Positions 18,404-27,600 of a DNA stretch of 32,869 nt are shown here, piece by piece (the stretch's first letter is position 1; the number at the start of each line of letters is the position of its first letter). The stretch lies in contig JAUNPN010000019.1 of NCBI GenBank assembly GCA_030536655.1, positions 1 through 32,869 on the forward strand, written 5' to 3'. The position numbers and the translations under genes are program-made. Below the pieces are notes generated by a model. That model did not search any database and was not told where the DNA came from. It saw only the letters and a program-made list of their open reading frames with translations. This DNA is from a bacterium (GTDB lineage: Bacteria > Bacillota > Clostridia > UBA1381).

Positions 18404-20692
18404 GTGAAAGAAAACATAAATAAGTTTTGGCTGCAATTTAAGAATAACAGACTTTTTAATAAGACTATGAAGTCTTATTTTATTATTGCCTGTCTGGTTT
18501 TTTTGGCGTACGCTTTTGTAATGGTATTTAATGTATATCACGCTGCCATAGACCAGCTGACCTCTGCAGAACAGAAAATGCTTTCGCAGTCCGAAACAAC
18601 CAATGATTTTATACTGCGTGATATTAATTCTACGGCAAATACTGTATTTGAAAATGAATTAGTCGCAATCCAGGCAATGTCACAGCCATATACGACAATG
18701 CGTTCAGCTCAGATAAGCAGTCTGATTTCGGAAATGCGAACAAGAACCAGCGCAATATATAAGGTATATTTTTTCAATCTTAAGGACGACTATATCTATA
18801 CAGGCGAAAATCCGATATATCACACGAAGAATTTCCCCGACAAGGAGCTGCTTTCGATTATCCCTAACAGCGACTGGTATACGGTCAATCTTCCTCATAC
18901 ATTAAAATACGAGGATAATATGGAATTGAGGGAAGAACAGGTGCTTCTTTCATTATATAAATACAGCGATACAAGCTGTATGGCCGTATTTATCAACGCA
19001 AACGTTTTTAACAGCATGGTAAATACTGAATTCGAAAACAAAAAACAGTCTATGATGATTCTTAAATCGAACGGCACGGTTATGTCATCAACCGACCCGG
19101 AGCAGTTCGGCAAGGATTTATCAGAGGACAAAATTGTAAAAAAAATAAACCAACAAACCAAAAACAGCGGATACATAAACGACTTCGGTACTATATACTG
19201 CTATAAAAAGTCAAATACTCTCAATTCGCTTTACATATGCAGCTTCCGTTCATCATCTGTGATTGTATCCTACATATGGCAGTTTGCAATCATTATTCTG
19301 TTCGCATTTCTGTTGATTTTGCTGTATTTTATATCCAGCATGCACATGAGTATGTCGATTTTCAGACCGTTTAAAAAGCTGCGTTCGGATATTTTCCGTA
19401 TTCTGGATTTATCAGAACCTGTACCCGGCAACGATCTCGGCACAGAACAGGATTTAATGGTGATTTCAAAAAATCTTCGTACAATCCGTGCGAAATATGA
19501 TTCTATGAAGGAAACCGAACAGCTCTATTCGGAAACCAAGCAGAATGAACTTATGTACTGCCTTATAACAGGAACATTTTATCATGACACGACCGAACTT
19601 GACGAATATGATATTTGCCTCAGCTTCCCGCACAACACAATGCTGTTGGTTCGTCTGGACAATACAAAGAGTATCGTTCGCTCCGACATAGGATTTATAC
19701 AATACGGAATTGCAAATTCCGGCACGGAGCTTCTTACCAATGAAGGCATGAGAGCATATTCAACAACCTACAGTGATGATTATGACATTATATTTCTCAT
19801 TAATCACAGCTCGCCCATATTCGATATCGAATGTGCAAAACGTCTGCAAAAGTATGTATCCTCCGCCTTTGGCATAACGGTATCACTTTCCTATGACAGT
19901 TCGGACAACAGTTTAGAATCAATAGCCGAAATGTATCGCAATGTAAAGGAAGCAATGCAGTACAGAATGGTAAAAGGTCATAATTCGATTATAGAATACA
20001 CCTCGGTGATGTCGGATATATCCTCGAACAGAGAATATCCGTACAAACATGAAAAAGCGGTTGTCGCCGCAATCAATAAGAGAAATCCTCAGGAAGCAGA
20101 AGATGCTGTGGACGCATTCCTTAACGCAATACGGGATATGCCTTACTCATATATAGTAATTCATTCATCTGTACTTATTACGGCAATTCATTCCCGTATA
20201 AAGCAGGATAAGAACAGCGATTCACGTTCAGACGTCATTTCGACTACCATTCTGCGTATGGAAACTCTTGAAGAGCTTAGAGAAATACTTATTGCGAAAT
20301 GTAATGACGCTATTATTTCCATGAGTTCAGATGAAACTACCGATAAATATATGATGATAGCCAATTCAATTGAGCTCTTTATAAATGATCACTATACCGA
20401 TCCTAACCTCTCAATCGATTCGATTGCCTCCTATGCCGGAAAGAGCGCAAACTATACAAGAAACATATTCAAACAAAACAAGGGAATTTCAATTTCCGAA
20501 TACATTCTTGAGAAACGCTTTGCAGAGGTTAAACGTCTGCTTGCCAATACCAGCCTAACCTCACAGGCAATTGCACAGAAGGTAGGTATGAATTCCGGCA
20601 GCTATTTCTACACAGCATTCAAGAAGTACACCGGCTACACCCCGGAGCAATACCGCAGGCTGACCCTGACAATGAAGGAACCGATTCAGTAA
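18404..20692 (+). CDS. Membrane-bound AraC-family transcriptional regulator (YtdP/YesN-like)
   Basis: One-component sensor regulator of 762 residues, close to Bacillus YtdP in length. It has a short cytoplasmic N-terminus, a membrane segment (about 24-46), an extracellular Cache-like sensor region (about 47-285), a second membrane segment (about 288-311), a linker with a coiled-coil look, and a C-terminal double helix-turn-helix AraC domain (about 650-756). Key AraC features: LSIDSIASYAGKSANYTRNIFK and the second motif ending YFYTAFKKYTGYTPEQYRR. It starts with GTG, with GGGGTGA 7 nt upstream. It is divergent from the importer operon and shares a 345-bp control region, so it most likely activates uptake when it senses an extracellular oligosaccharide. 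The same neighbour arrangement (YtdP beside YtcQ-YtcP-YteP) is known in Bacillus. Confidence 0.95.
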   Translation: MKENINKFWLQFKNNRLFNKTMKSYFIIACLVFLAYAFVMVFNVYHAAIDQLTSAEQKMLSQSETTNDFILRDINSTANTVFENELVAIQAMSQPYTTMRSAQISSLISEMRTRTSAIYKVYFFNLKDDYIYTGENPIYHTKNFPDKELLSIIPNSDWYTVNLPHTLKYEDNMELREEQVLLSLYKYSDTSCMAVFINANVFNSMVNTEFENKKQSMMILKSNGTVMSSTDPEQFGKDLSEDKIVKKINQQTKNSGYINDFGTIYCYKKSNTLNSLYICSFRSSSVIVSYIWQFAIIILFAFLLILLYFISSMHMSMSIFRPFKKLRSDIFRILDLSEPVPGNDLGTEQDLMVISKNLRTIRAKYDSMKETEQLYSETKQNELMYCLITGTFYHDTTELDEYDICLSFPHNTMLLVRLDNTKSIVRSDIGFIQYGIANSGTELLTNEGMRAYSTTYSDDYDIIFLINHSSPIFDIECAKRLQKYVSSAFGITVSLSYDSSDNSLESIAEMYRNVKEAMQYRMVKGHNSIIEYTSVMSDISSNREYPYKHEKAVVAAINKRNPQEAEDAVDAFLNAIRDMPYSYIVIHSSVLITAIHSRIKQDKNSDSRSDVISTTILRMETLEELREILIAKCNDAIISMSSDETTDKYMMIANSIELFINDHYTDPNLSIDSIASYAGKSANYTRNIFKQNKGISISEYILEKRFAEVKRLLANTSLTSQAIAQKVGMNSGSYFYTAFKKYTGYTPEQYRRLTLTMKEPIQ

Positions 20693-20744
20693 ATACCGGA
20701 ATCCAAGGCAATAAGCATTATTTTAAAAAATCAAACAATTTTAT

Positions 20745-20781
20745 AAAAAAACGGAAGTTACACAAAAACTTCCGTTTTTTT
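20745..20781 (+). terminator. Intrinsic terminator of the AraC regulator gene
   Basis: Perfect stem with CGGAAGTT (20752-20759) against AACTTCCG (20767-20774), extended by A7/T7, a 7-nt loop, and T residues downstream. Confidence 0.9.
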
Positions 20782-20841
20782 GTCTTTATTTTAATTTTAT
20801 ACCTGTGTTACAATCCGCAGAAAATCATTAATATTCAAGCT

Positions 20842-20869
20842 TTAACCTATGTTTTTAACGTGTTAGAAT
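20842..20869 (+). promoter_or_regulatory. Candidate promoter of the manA operon
   Basis: TAGAAT (20864-20869) with TGT just before it as an extended -10, and a weak TTAACC (20842-20847) 16 bp upstream. It lies 25 bp before the start codon and after the regulator's terminator, so some promoter is needed here. The -35 is poor. Confidence 0.45.
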
Positions 20870-20893
20870 GTTTATAAAGGAGATGATTTTTTA

Positions 20894-21832
20894 ATGGATT
20901 TTACACCTATACAGCTTGCTCCCGCGCTCAAGGACTATCTGTGGGGCGGACGCAGGCTTATCACTGATTTCAACATAAAAACCGACCTTGACAAGGTCGC
21001 AGAGAGCTGGATGCTCTCCACTCATCCCGACGGCGAAAGCATAGTTATATCGGGAAAATTTGCCGGAAAAACTCTTTCGGAATATATCAGCGAAAACGGC
21101 AGCGAATGTCTGGGTTCCAACGCTGCCGCATTCGACTTTTTCCCGGTGCTGATTAAGCTGATTGACGCAAAGGACAGCCTTTCAATACAGGTTCACCCAA
21201 ACGATGAATATGCCCTGCGTGTTGAAGGTGAATACGGAAAAACAGAGGTATGGTATATTGCAGACTGTGAACCGGATGCTTATTTGTACTACGGTCTTAA
21301 CTGTAAAGTTACAAAAGAGGAATTTATCAGCCGCATCGAAAGCAATACTCTTCTCGAAATCCTTAATAAGGTTCCTGTACATAAGGGTGACGTGTTCTTT
21401 ATCCCCTCCGGTACAATTCATGCAATATGCGCCGGTATTCTGATATGCGAAATCCAGCAGAATTCCAACACTACCTACCGCGTATACGACTACGACAGAC
21501 GAGGAAAGGACGGCAAGCCGCGTGAGCTGCATATCGAAAAGGCTGCTGAGGTATCGGATTTGTTCCCCGCCCCGGCTCAGGAAAAGCTGCCCGAAAATAT
21601 GATTGCACGCTGCAAATACTTTACAGCAGAGCGTGTTAAGTGCAGCGGTAAGCTCACTGTCAGGACTGATGAATACTGCTTCCGTTCACTGGTTATACTG
21701 GACGGCGGCGGAACGCTCGAAATGAACAATACCGTACTTGAACTTCAAAAGGGCGACAGTGTGTTTATTCCGGCACAAAACAGCACTATTAACCTCATCG
21801 GTGAGATGGAGGGCATTATATCGTATGTCTGA
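20894..21832 (+). CDS. manA: Mannose-6-phosphate isomerase, class I
   Basis: Cytoplasmic zinc enzyme that interconverts mannose-6-phosphate and fructose-6-phosphate. It has 312 residues, matching the short Bacillus-type ManA. Seen: the metal-binding segment SIQVHPNDEYA (97-107) with H101, E118 in GKTEVWYI, H176 in IPSGTIHAI (170-178), and the strongly conserved NTTYRVYDYDR (192-202). An AAAGGAG site lies 11 nt upstream of the ATG. It heads a short operon with a LUD-domain gene 10 nt downstream. Placement beside a polysaccharide locus may reflect mannose or fructose-6-phosphate entry into metabolism, but no other mannose gene is in the window, so the link is inference. Confidence 0.95.
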   Translation: MDFTPIQLAPALKDYLWGGRRLITDFNIKTDLDKVAESWMLSTHPDGESIVISGKFAGKTLSEYISENGSECLGSNAAAFDFFPVLIKLIDAKDSLSIQVHPNDEYALRVEGEYGKTEVWYIADCEPDAYLYYGLNCKVTKEEFISRIESNTLLEILNKVPVHKGDVFFIPSGTIHAICAGILICEIQQNSNTTYRVYDYDRRGKDGKPRELHIEKAAEVSDLFPAPAQEKLPENMIARCKYFTAERVKCSGKLTVRTDEYCFRSLVILDGGGTLEMNNTVLELQKGDSVFIPAQNSTINLIGEMEGIISYV

Positions 21833-21842
21833 GGAGAAAAAA

Positions 21843-22481
21843 ATGAACGAAATACTAAAATATTCTTACGAGCGCAAGGCTCATGACGCAGTCGAGGTAC
21901 TGAACCGCTGCAAATTTGATGCTCATTATGCAGATAATGCCGCAGAGGCAAAGGAAATCGTAAAAAGCCTTATCCCAAAGGGGTCAGAAATCGCTGTGGG
22001 CGGAAGCGTTACACTACAGGAAACAGGCATTATGGATCTAATACGAAGTGACGATTATAAATTTATCGACCGCTTCAACAACAAGTCATGGGACGAGGAG
22101 CTGCATAAATACCGTCTTGGCTATATGTCTGACGTATTCATAACAAGCTCAAACGCGGTTACAATGGAGGGACAGCTTGTAAACATCGACTGCACCGGCA
22201 ACCGTACAGGCTGTATTGGCTTTGGACCGAAAAAGGTCATTATCGTAATCGGTGTGAACAAAATTGTAGCTGACGCCGCAGAAGGAGTAAAACGTGCAAA
22301 AAGCATTGCACCGCTGAATTCAAGGCGTATTAACCACGGAAATCCGTGCGATGAAACACTTTCCTGCGAAAACTGCACCGGTACAAACAGAGTATGCAAT
22401 ATTATAAGCATCATTGACGGCTGCTACAAATTCCCCGGCAGAATCAGCGTCATAGTTGTTGCGGAAGAACTTGGCTTCTGA
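21843..22481 (+). CDS. LUD-domain (DUF162, LutC/YkgG-like) protein
   Basis: Cytoplasmic protein of 212 residues. The LUD domain is shown by GSEIAVGGSVTLQETGIMDLI (about 46-66), VFITSSNAVTMEGQLVNID, NRTGCIGFGPKKVIIVIGVNKIV and a Cys-containing tail (PCDETLSCENCTGTNRVC). Family members include the lactate-oxidation subunit LutC, but stand-alone Clostridia members like this one have no established function. I chose the ATG at 21843 because GAGGAG lies just upstream; an earlier in-frame ATG at 21738 would run through the end of manA. It is 10 nt after manA, so the two are co-transcribed. No LutA or LutB partner is nearby, which argues against a complete lactate oxidase here. Confidence 0.9.
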   Translation: MNEILKYSYERKAHDAVEVLNRCKFDAHYADNAAEAKEIVKSLIPKGSEIAVGGSVTLQETGIMDLIRSDDYKFIDRFNNKSWDEELHKYRLGYMSDVFITSSNAVTMEGQLVNIDCTGNRTGCIGFGPKKVIIVIGVNKIVADAAEGVKRAKSIAPLNSRRINHGNPCDETLSCENCTGTNRVCNIISIIDGCYKFPGRISVIVVAEELGF

Positions 22482-22512
22482 TATTACCGCATAATTTTTA
22501 TTCTGAAAACAA

Positions 22513-22556
22513 GGACTGCGGGAAATCAATACTATATCCCGCCTCTGCCGAAGTCC
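22513..22556 (+). other. Structured leader before the secreted beta-helix gene
   Basis: Nested pairing: GGACT (22513-22517) with AGTCC (22552-22556), and inside it GCGGGA (22518-22523) with TCCCGC (22537-22542). No T run follows, so it is not a clear terminator. It lies between the LUD gene and the beta-helix gene; I see no convincing promoter in that gap. Confidence 0.45.
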
Positions 22557-22588
22557 CTGTATATATAATGAAAGGAATGATTTTATTT

Positions 22589-24091
22589 ATGAAATTTAAG
22601 AAAACACTCGCACTCTTATCATGCGCGGCATTAACCGCAGTTTCAGCTGTACCTTCATTTGCCGCTGAAGAGAGTATTATTTTCCAATCCGATTCTGATA
22701 CGTCATGGTATCTACAGGAAAATGCGAATGACACCGGCAGTGCAAGCGTCAACGGCACTGAGTTCACAGGGACAGGCACAAACAAAGCCTTATTGGGTGA
22801 CATTGTGACATTAACCATTCCGGAGGATGGTAAGTCAGATATGCCGGTACAGGTAAGACCTGTTCTCAGTAAAACACTCACTGCCGGTACGGAGTATGAC
22901 TTCTCTGTAAATTATACAGCCCATCTGACACGCTATACAAAGGCTACATCTGATAATGTTGTATATATGAAGGCATTAACACGTTATACAGACAGCTCAA
23001 AGCCGACAGAAGCGATATCAGGAATAAAGCACAAGAGCGGCGATACGGACGATTTAACAAGCTCAGGTACATTAACAGGTACTCTTACTCCCTCTGCCGA
23101 TGGTACATTAGAGATTCAACTCTATCTTCGTAACGCAATCGGCTCGGTAACATTCTCCGACCTTAAGGTTTCCACTACGGTACAGACGACTGTTCCGGAA
23201 ACAGCTGTTGCGTCTATAGACGGAGCATTTTATGATAACGTATATGATGCATTAGAGGCCGTTAAGAATAACGACACAATCGAGCTTATTAAAGATTCAC
23301 AGCTTTCCGATAGAGGCTTACTCGGCAAAACTACCACAGCGAGGAATATTACAATTAACGGCAAAGGTCACACAATTACCGCTCCGGACGGTCAGAACAT
23401 GGCATTAGAGGTTGCCGGCGGATACAATCTGACATTAAAGAACACAGTAGTTACAGGCGGCAGCATCTACAGCATAAACGTTAAGAGCGGCGGTACTTTG
23501 AACCTCATTGATTCCACAATCGGTACTTCAGATAAATCCGCAAAGCCGGCAATCAACATAGCCGGAACAGTAAACGCATCGGGAACCACTGTGATTAATT
23601 CAATTCTTTTCGGCAGCACAAGCAACAAACCGGTAATCGATCTCAGCGGTGACGCTAAATTAACCGGCACAATCAAGCCGCTTGATTCTAAGGTAATTAT
23701 TGATGAGAATTACCAATTAATAACCGGCAACACCGCAAACTGCACAGCTGTATACAGCAACAGTACAATCACGGATTATGAGCTTGTAAATGGCGAATTC
23801 GTAAAGAAGGCAGCTGAAATTACAATGACGCCCGCATTTATCGGCGCATATACCGGCGATTCAGACGGTTCAGAGGCTATCGCATACCGTGCTGCATTCA
23901 GGAGTTCAGCTGACACACCTGCAAGTCTTGATGTATCAAGTATAACATGGAAACTTGATGATTCAGAGCTCAGCATCTCAGATACGAATGAAACAAGTAC
24001 AATCACCCTTAACAGTACAGCAGAGGTTGTATACGGCATTATTATCAGCGGCACATCAACAGGAGGCACATTATCCGCTGTGTTTAATTAA
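22589..24091 (+). CDS. Secreted beta-helix-like protein of unknown function
   Basis: Predicted exported protein of 500 residues. It has a Sec signal peptide (cleavage near residue 26, after SFA), an N-terminal beta-sandwich (about 28-200) and a Thr-rich link. A right-handed parallel beta-helix-like stretch follows (about 205-390), with short repeating strands such as ITINGKGHTITAPDG, LTLKNTVVTGGS and LNLIDSTIGTSD. The C-terminal domain (about 400-500) ends in GTLSAVFN. The start at 22589 is chosen because the signal peptide then begins MKFKKTLALL and AAAGGA lies upstream; an ATG at 22568 would add seven residues. No pectate-lyase active-site pattern is evident. The last 17 codons are inside the tandem duplication that carries the two peptide genes, so the three form one unit. 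Confidence 0.85.
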   Translation: MKFKKTLALLSCAALTAVSAVPSFAAEESIIFQSDSDTSWYLQENANDTGSASVNGTEFTGTGTNKALLGDIVTLTIPEDGKSDMPVQVRPVLSKTLTAGTEYDFSVNYTAHLTRYTKATSDNVVYMKALTRYTDSSKPTEAISGIKHKSGDTDDLTSSGTLTGTLTPSADGTLEIQLYLRNAIGSVTFSDLKVSTTVQTTVPETAVASIDGAFYDNVYDALEAVKNNDTIELIKDSQLSDRGLLGKTTTARNITINGKGHTITAPDGQNMALEVAGGYNLTLKNTVVTGGSIYSINVKSGGTLNLIDSTIGTSDKSAKPAINIAGTVNASGTTVINSILFGSTSNKPVIDLSGDAKLTGTIKPLDSKVIIDENYQLITGNTANCTAVYSNSTITDYELVNGEFVKKAAEITMTPAFIGAYTGDSDGSEAIAYRAAFRSSADTPASLDVSSITWKLDDSELSISDTNETSTITLNSTAEVVYGIIISGTSTGGTLSAVFN

Positions 24092-24277
24092 AAAGGAGGC
24101 CAAATAAAATGAAAAAGATATTTGAAACCCCAAGCTTAAGCATTAAAAATTTCAACAAGGAAAACATCATTACTTTAAGCGGCAGCAGCGATACTCCGGC
24201 TCTTACAGCCGAGGAAAAGGCAGCGGCAGCGCTCGGCAATGAAGTAAGCATTATCAGATTAAGCATATAAAAGATAA
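24041..24277 (+). repeat. Tandem duplication, copy 1 (237 bp)
   Basis: Runs from ATTATCAGCGGCACA inside the beta-helix gene, through its stop codon and the AAGGAGG site, to just after the first peptide gene. The next copy starts exactly 237 bp downstream. In the 68 bp before the start codon the copies differ at only three positions. Confidence 0.9.
24109..24270 (+). CDS. Small peptide, copy 1 of a duplicated pair (53 residues)
   Basis: Begins MKKIFETPSLSIKNFN, then NIITLSGSSDTPALTAEEKA, and ends IIRLSI. It has a consensus ribosome site (AAGGAGG, 9 nt before the ATG) and starts 17 nt after the beta-helix stop. There is no classical signal peptide, membrane segment or cysteine. The pattern (short, MKK, aromatic, Pro near position 8, ENIITLSG, then a Ser/Thr/Ala-rich tail) resembles short hypothetical proteins that I recall in gut Clostridia, sometimes suspected to be secreted or precursor peptides. 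No modification enzyme is nearby. Function unknown. Coding status is supported by the second copy, which keeps frame, ribosome site and core. Confidence 0.8.
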   Translation: MKKIFETPSLSIKNFNKENIITLSGSSDTPALTAEEKAAAALGNEVSIIRLSI

Positions 24278-24513
24278 ATTATCAGCGGCACATTAACAGA
24301 AGGCACATTATCCGCTGTGTTTAATTAAAAAGGAGGCCGAATAAAATGAAAAAGATATTTGAAACCCCAGGCTTAATCATTGAAATTTTCAACACGGAAA
24401 ACATCATTACTTTAAGCGGCAGCAGCGATACTCCGGCTCTTACAGCCGAGGAAAAAGCAGCGAAAGCGCTTGGCAATGAAGCAATTATCAGATTAAGCTT
24501 ATAAAAGATAAAA
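24278..24513 (+). repeat. Tandem duplication, copy 2
   Basis: Second copy of the 237-bp unit. It starts with a leftover of the beta-helix gene's last codons (ending GTLSAVFN and a stop, without a start), then AAGGAGG and the second peptide gene. It shows the unit arose by tandem duplication that included the gene's 3' end. Confidence 0.9.
24346..24504 (+). CDS. Small peptide, copy 2 of a duplicated pair (52 residues)
   Basis: Begins MKKIFETPGLIIEIFN, shares NIITLSGSSDTPALTAEEKA exactly with copy 1, and ends IIRLSL after a three-base deletion near the C-terminus. The same AAGGAGG site lies upstream. Compared with copy 1, five residues differ between positions 9 and 17, all by single-base amino-acid-changing substitutions, while the middle 20 residues do not change. 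So the N-terminal part has diversified while the core is kept, or it is drifting. It is followed directly by two terminators. Function unknown. Confidence 0.8.
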   Translation: MKKIFETPGLIIEIFNTENIITLSGSSDTPALTAEEKAAKALGNEAIIRLSL

Positions 24514-24549
24514 GTCAGCGCGTTTTCGGCAGAGCGCACAGACTTTTTT
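24510..24549 (+). terminator. Terminator after the peptide genes
   Basis: AAAAGTC (24510-24516) pairs with GACTTTT (24541-24547) and GCGC (24518-24521) with GCGC (24534-24537), followed by a T6 run. On the minus strand it is followed by a T-rich stretch, so it may also help stop the lyase transcript. Confidence 0.75.
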
Positions 24550-24554
24550 ACAAG

Positions 24555-24592
24555 CATAAGCCGTTTCGGTGTTAAGACCGAAACGGCTTATG
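24555..24592. terminator. Perfect 16-bp hairpin between convergent genes
   Basis: CATAAGCCGTTTCGGT (24555-24570), loop GTTAAG, ACCGAAACGGCTTATG (24577-24592), then TTTTG on the plus strand. It sits between the plus-strand peptide genes and the minus-strand lyase, 9 nt from the lyase stop, so it probably serves both directions. Confidence 0.8.
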
Positions 24593-24600
24593 TTTTGCAT

Positions 24601-27600
24601 TTATTTTTCTATTCCCTTTCCACTTTCTCTGCGGACAAGCTGTCCATTAAGATACTCACTCACAGTAACAGCTGTATCTATACCGGTATCAAGATCAGAA
24701 ACGTCTATAACCTGTGTACGTCCGTCATTCAGCTCCACAGCAATTTTATTATCATTCGTATAGCGTATATGCTTAATCATTTTCTTGTCCGTATACGGCT
24801 CTATAATGCTCACAAATCTTGCTGTTCTGCCGCGCTTCATCAATGCAGCCATACGCCTTCTGTTTCTTTCATCTCCAACCGGGTAGTCACCGCCTATATC
24901 CGATACAAAGCGCACTGCGTTAAGTCCAGAAATGTCAACCGTAATCACACCCTCACTGTTCTTATCAATCACATCTCCCGGAACAGCCATTTCAAATTTC
25001 TTTGTCTGAATTTTCACCGAACCACCGCCGTAATCAACACCTATTCCGTTTCCTTTGTCGATGTTGCTTGTGGTATATTTCAACTCGGCAAGGTATATCT
25101 TCTCTCCTCTTTTCGTAATGAAATACGGGTCGCCCCAGAAAATCGTCTTTATTGTATTGCCCGGAGTTCCGATTTCAACCTCGCCGTCCTCTGTACGCGT
25201 ATAGAGTTTAAGCTCCTTCTTACCTGATACGTCAGCGTCAATATGATCTCTGCCGAGAATCCATGCGCCGAACTTACCTCCGGCAATCTGCTCTCCATCA
25301 GCCTCCGCCTTGTAATACAGACGCTTCGATACCAATGCATTCTCCGGGTCACAGCCGACAAAAAGCTCATCCTCCGTATCCTGAACATAATATAAATCTG
25401 TATTAAGCTTTCCCGGAATATTCATTCCGCTTCTGAACGGCGCCGGAGTCCATGGTGCCTTTGCGCTCAACTCATCAGTATATTCAAATGAGAATGACAG
25501 CTTCACCGTTCCCTTATTTTTATATCTGTCAACATCGGTAATAAACTGCGCGCTTGAAAGCGGGTCCGTCACAAGCTGCTCCATATGTTCAACACGTATC
25601 ATGTCGGCATTTTCCACGCTCTGAAGTCCCGGAAGATGATAAATACAATGATAATCATGCTCCTCAATGCCGGATATATAGTCAAAACATACCACATAAT
25701 CATCAGTCAGAACTGCCAGTCTGCGCTGCATAATCGGCTCTGTAAAGCCGGTACGCTTCGTATACGGAGGTGCATTCTCCGGTATGGGCACATAACGTCC
25801 CTCTGTCCAGGCTCTGTCCGCAAAGGTTTCATTGCTGACTACGCGCCAGCCGCCGTAAGGCGGATTGCACCATTTTGCACAGGTTTCAACCGCCACCGCC
25901 TGGAACAGCTCACCTGTATGAAACAGCAGCTTTCTGCTGTCCTGCGGATCCTGCTGCTTTAAATCAACAGTTACCATATTATGCGTAATTGAGTTCTGAA
26001 CAAAGAACTTATACATAAAGGTACTGTATGAATACCATATATTTTCAGGATTAAACAGTGATTTTCCAAAACGGCTGACCTCATTCAACGCACAGCGGTC
26101 ATAATGTCCGTGCGCGCCGCCATGAGAACCGTATTTCAGGCTGATTTCGAACTGCTCACTCTCTTCTCTTCCCTCTGTTTTCGAGCGGAGAAGCGCGACT
26201 CCTCCATTATCAAAATAGAATGACTGCTTATGAATATCACTCTTTACGTCCGGCAGCTCCCCTACTCCATGAAGCAAATCACGGAAGGAACGCTCACCGC
26301 TGTTATTGATAATTTCCGCATATTCAGGCTTGCGGTAAATCGCATACGCAAGGTCATATCTCGAATCAAATGCCACCGGCGACGCTCCCCGGAGAACATC
26401 TTCTGCACTGTCATTAACACCCTGTATAACACTTCGGTAATTCGCCAACGCAACAAGACTGTCCCACAAATCCTCGATACATCTATAATTTCTGGAATTA
26501 CTTCCATAAATATCCCAGCTCAATCCGTCAAAATTCGGATTTCTGAAATGAACCTTGTTCGAATAATTCGCAGGAACCCACCAGCTTGCAAGATTAATTC
26601 CCCACGGACGAAGTGCGATTGTATATTCCGAGAATAAGCCTGCCGCCATCTGATTATAGCCGATAGTACATTCACACCACCAGCCGTCTGAATATACTCC
26701 CGCTTTAAGGTGCGCGAGAATTCCGCCCGTTCCGAATACAAAGCGTTCTATACGCTCTCTGTCCTGCAAATCCATTGCACAATACATTGCGCCGGCAATT
26801 TCAGCCAATGACCAGTTCGAAATTCCTCCGTCAGCAAGCTCCCAATCAATGAAATCAACAAACAGGCGGAAGCTGTAGAGAATATCTTCCTTCACAGCCT
26901 CGGTCAATACTCCCGAATCACAAATCAGATCATATGCCATCGCACAGCTCTTAAAGAACTCACCCTCATGAACAAGCTGCTGACTTCCTGCCTTACGGCG
27001 CACAGGATAACCGCTGCTTCTGTCACTGAAGCTTTTCAGAAACAATGCAGCCTTTTGTGCAAATTCTATTCTTCCGGTCAGCTTCCAGGCAATCGCACTG
27101 TTGTAGCATTTATGAGCTGAATCGGTTATGAACATTCCGTGATTGAAATGTCCCACCTCCGGAACCTCCCACTGCTCTGCGCGCTTTATGTAGCTATCGG
27201 CAATTTCACTTGCCCAAGCGTATTTTTTCGCCTTTTCTATGACCTCCTGCCAACCGTCCTCTGTGTTTGCAATATACGGATGACGCATTCTGCGCACACT
27301 GTAAAATTCCAGTATCTGTCCCTGTGAGCCATCGCCGTTAGGAAGGATATGAATTCTATGCTTTTCAAATCCGCCCTCCACAATCTTGTCATTCATCTGT
27401 ACTCTTACATAACAGGTCTTTTCCTCAAACGGCTCAAGCAGCAGCTCTTTCTCCGTAATATACGGAGCAAGAACCTCATATCCGGTACGCTCAAAATTAA
27501 ATGATACCGACTGTCTGATATTCAAGCAGTTCACAATCTGCATCTTATACTCAATCATCTCTCCGGGCTGTGCCGGCTTTGACAGCACGTTAGCATGAGC

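Noticed and set aside
21738-21842. Upstream extension of the LUD protein
   Set aside because: The extension overlaps the end of manA, and a good ribosome site (GAGGAG) directly precedes the later ATG at 21843.
24595-25227. Plus-strand open frame of 210 codons opposite the lyase gene
   Set aside because: It lies wholly opposite the well-supported heparinase-type gene, has a composition unlike a real protein and no ribosome site.
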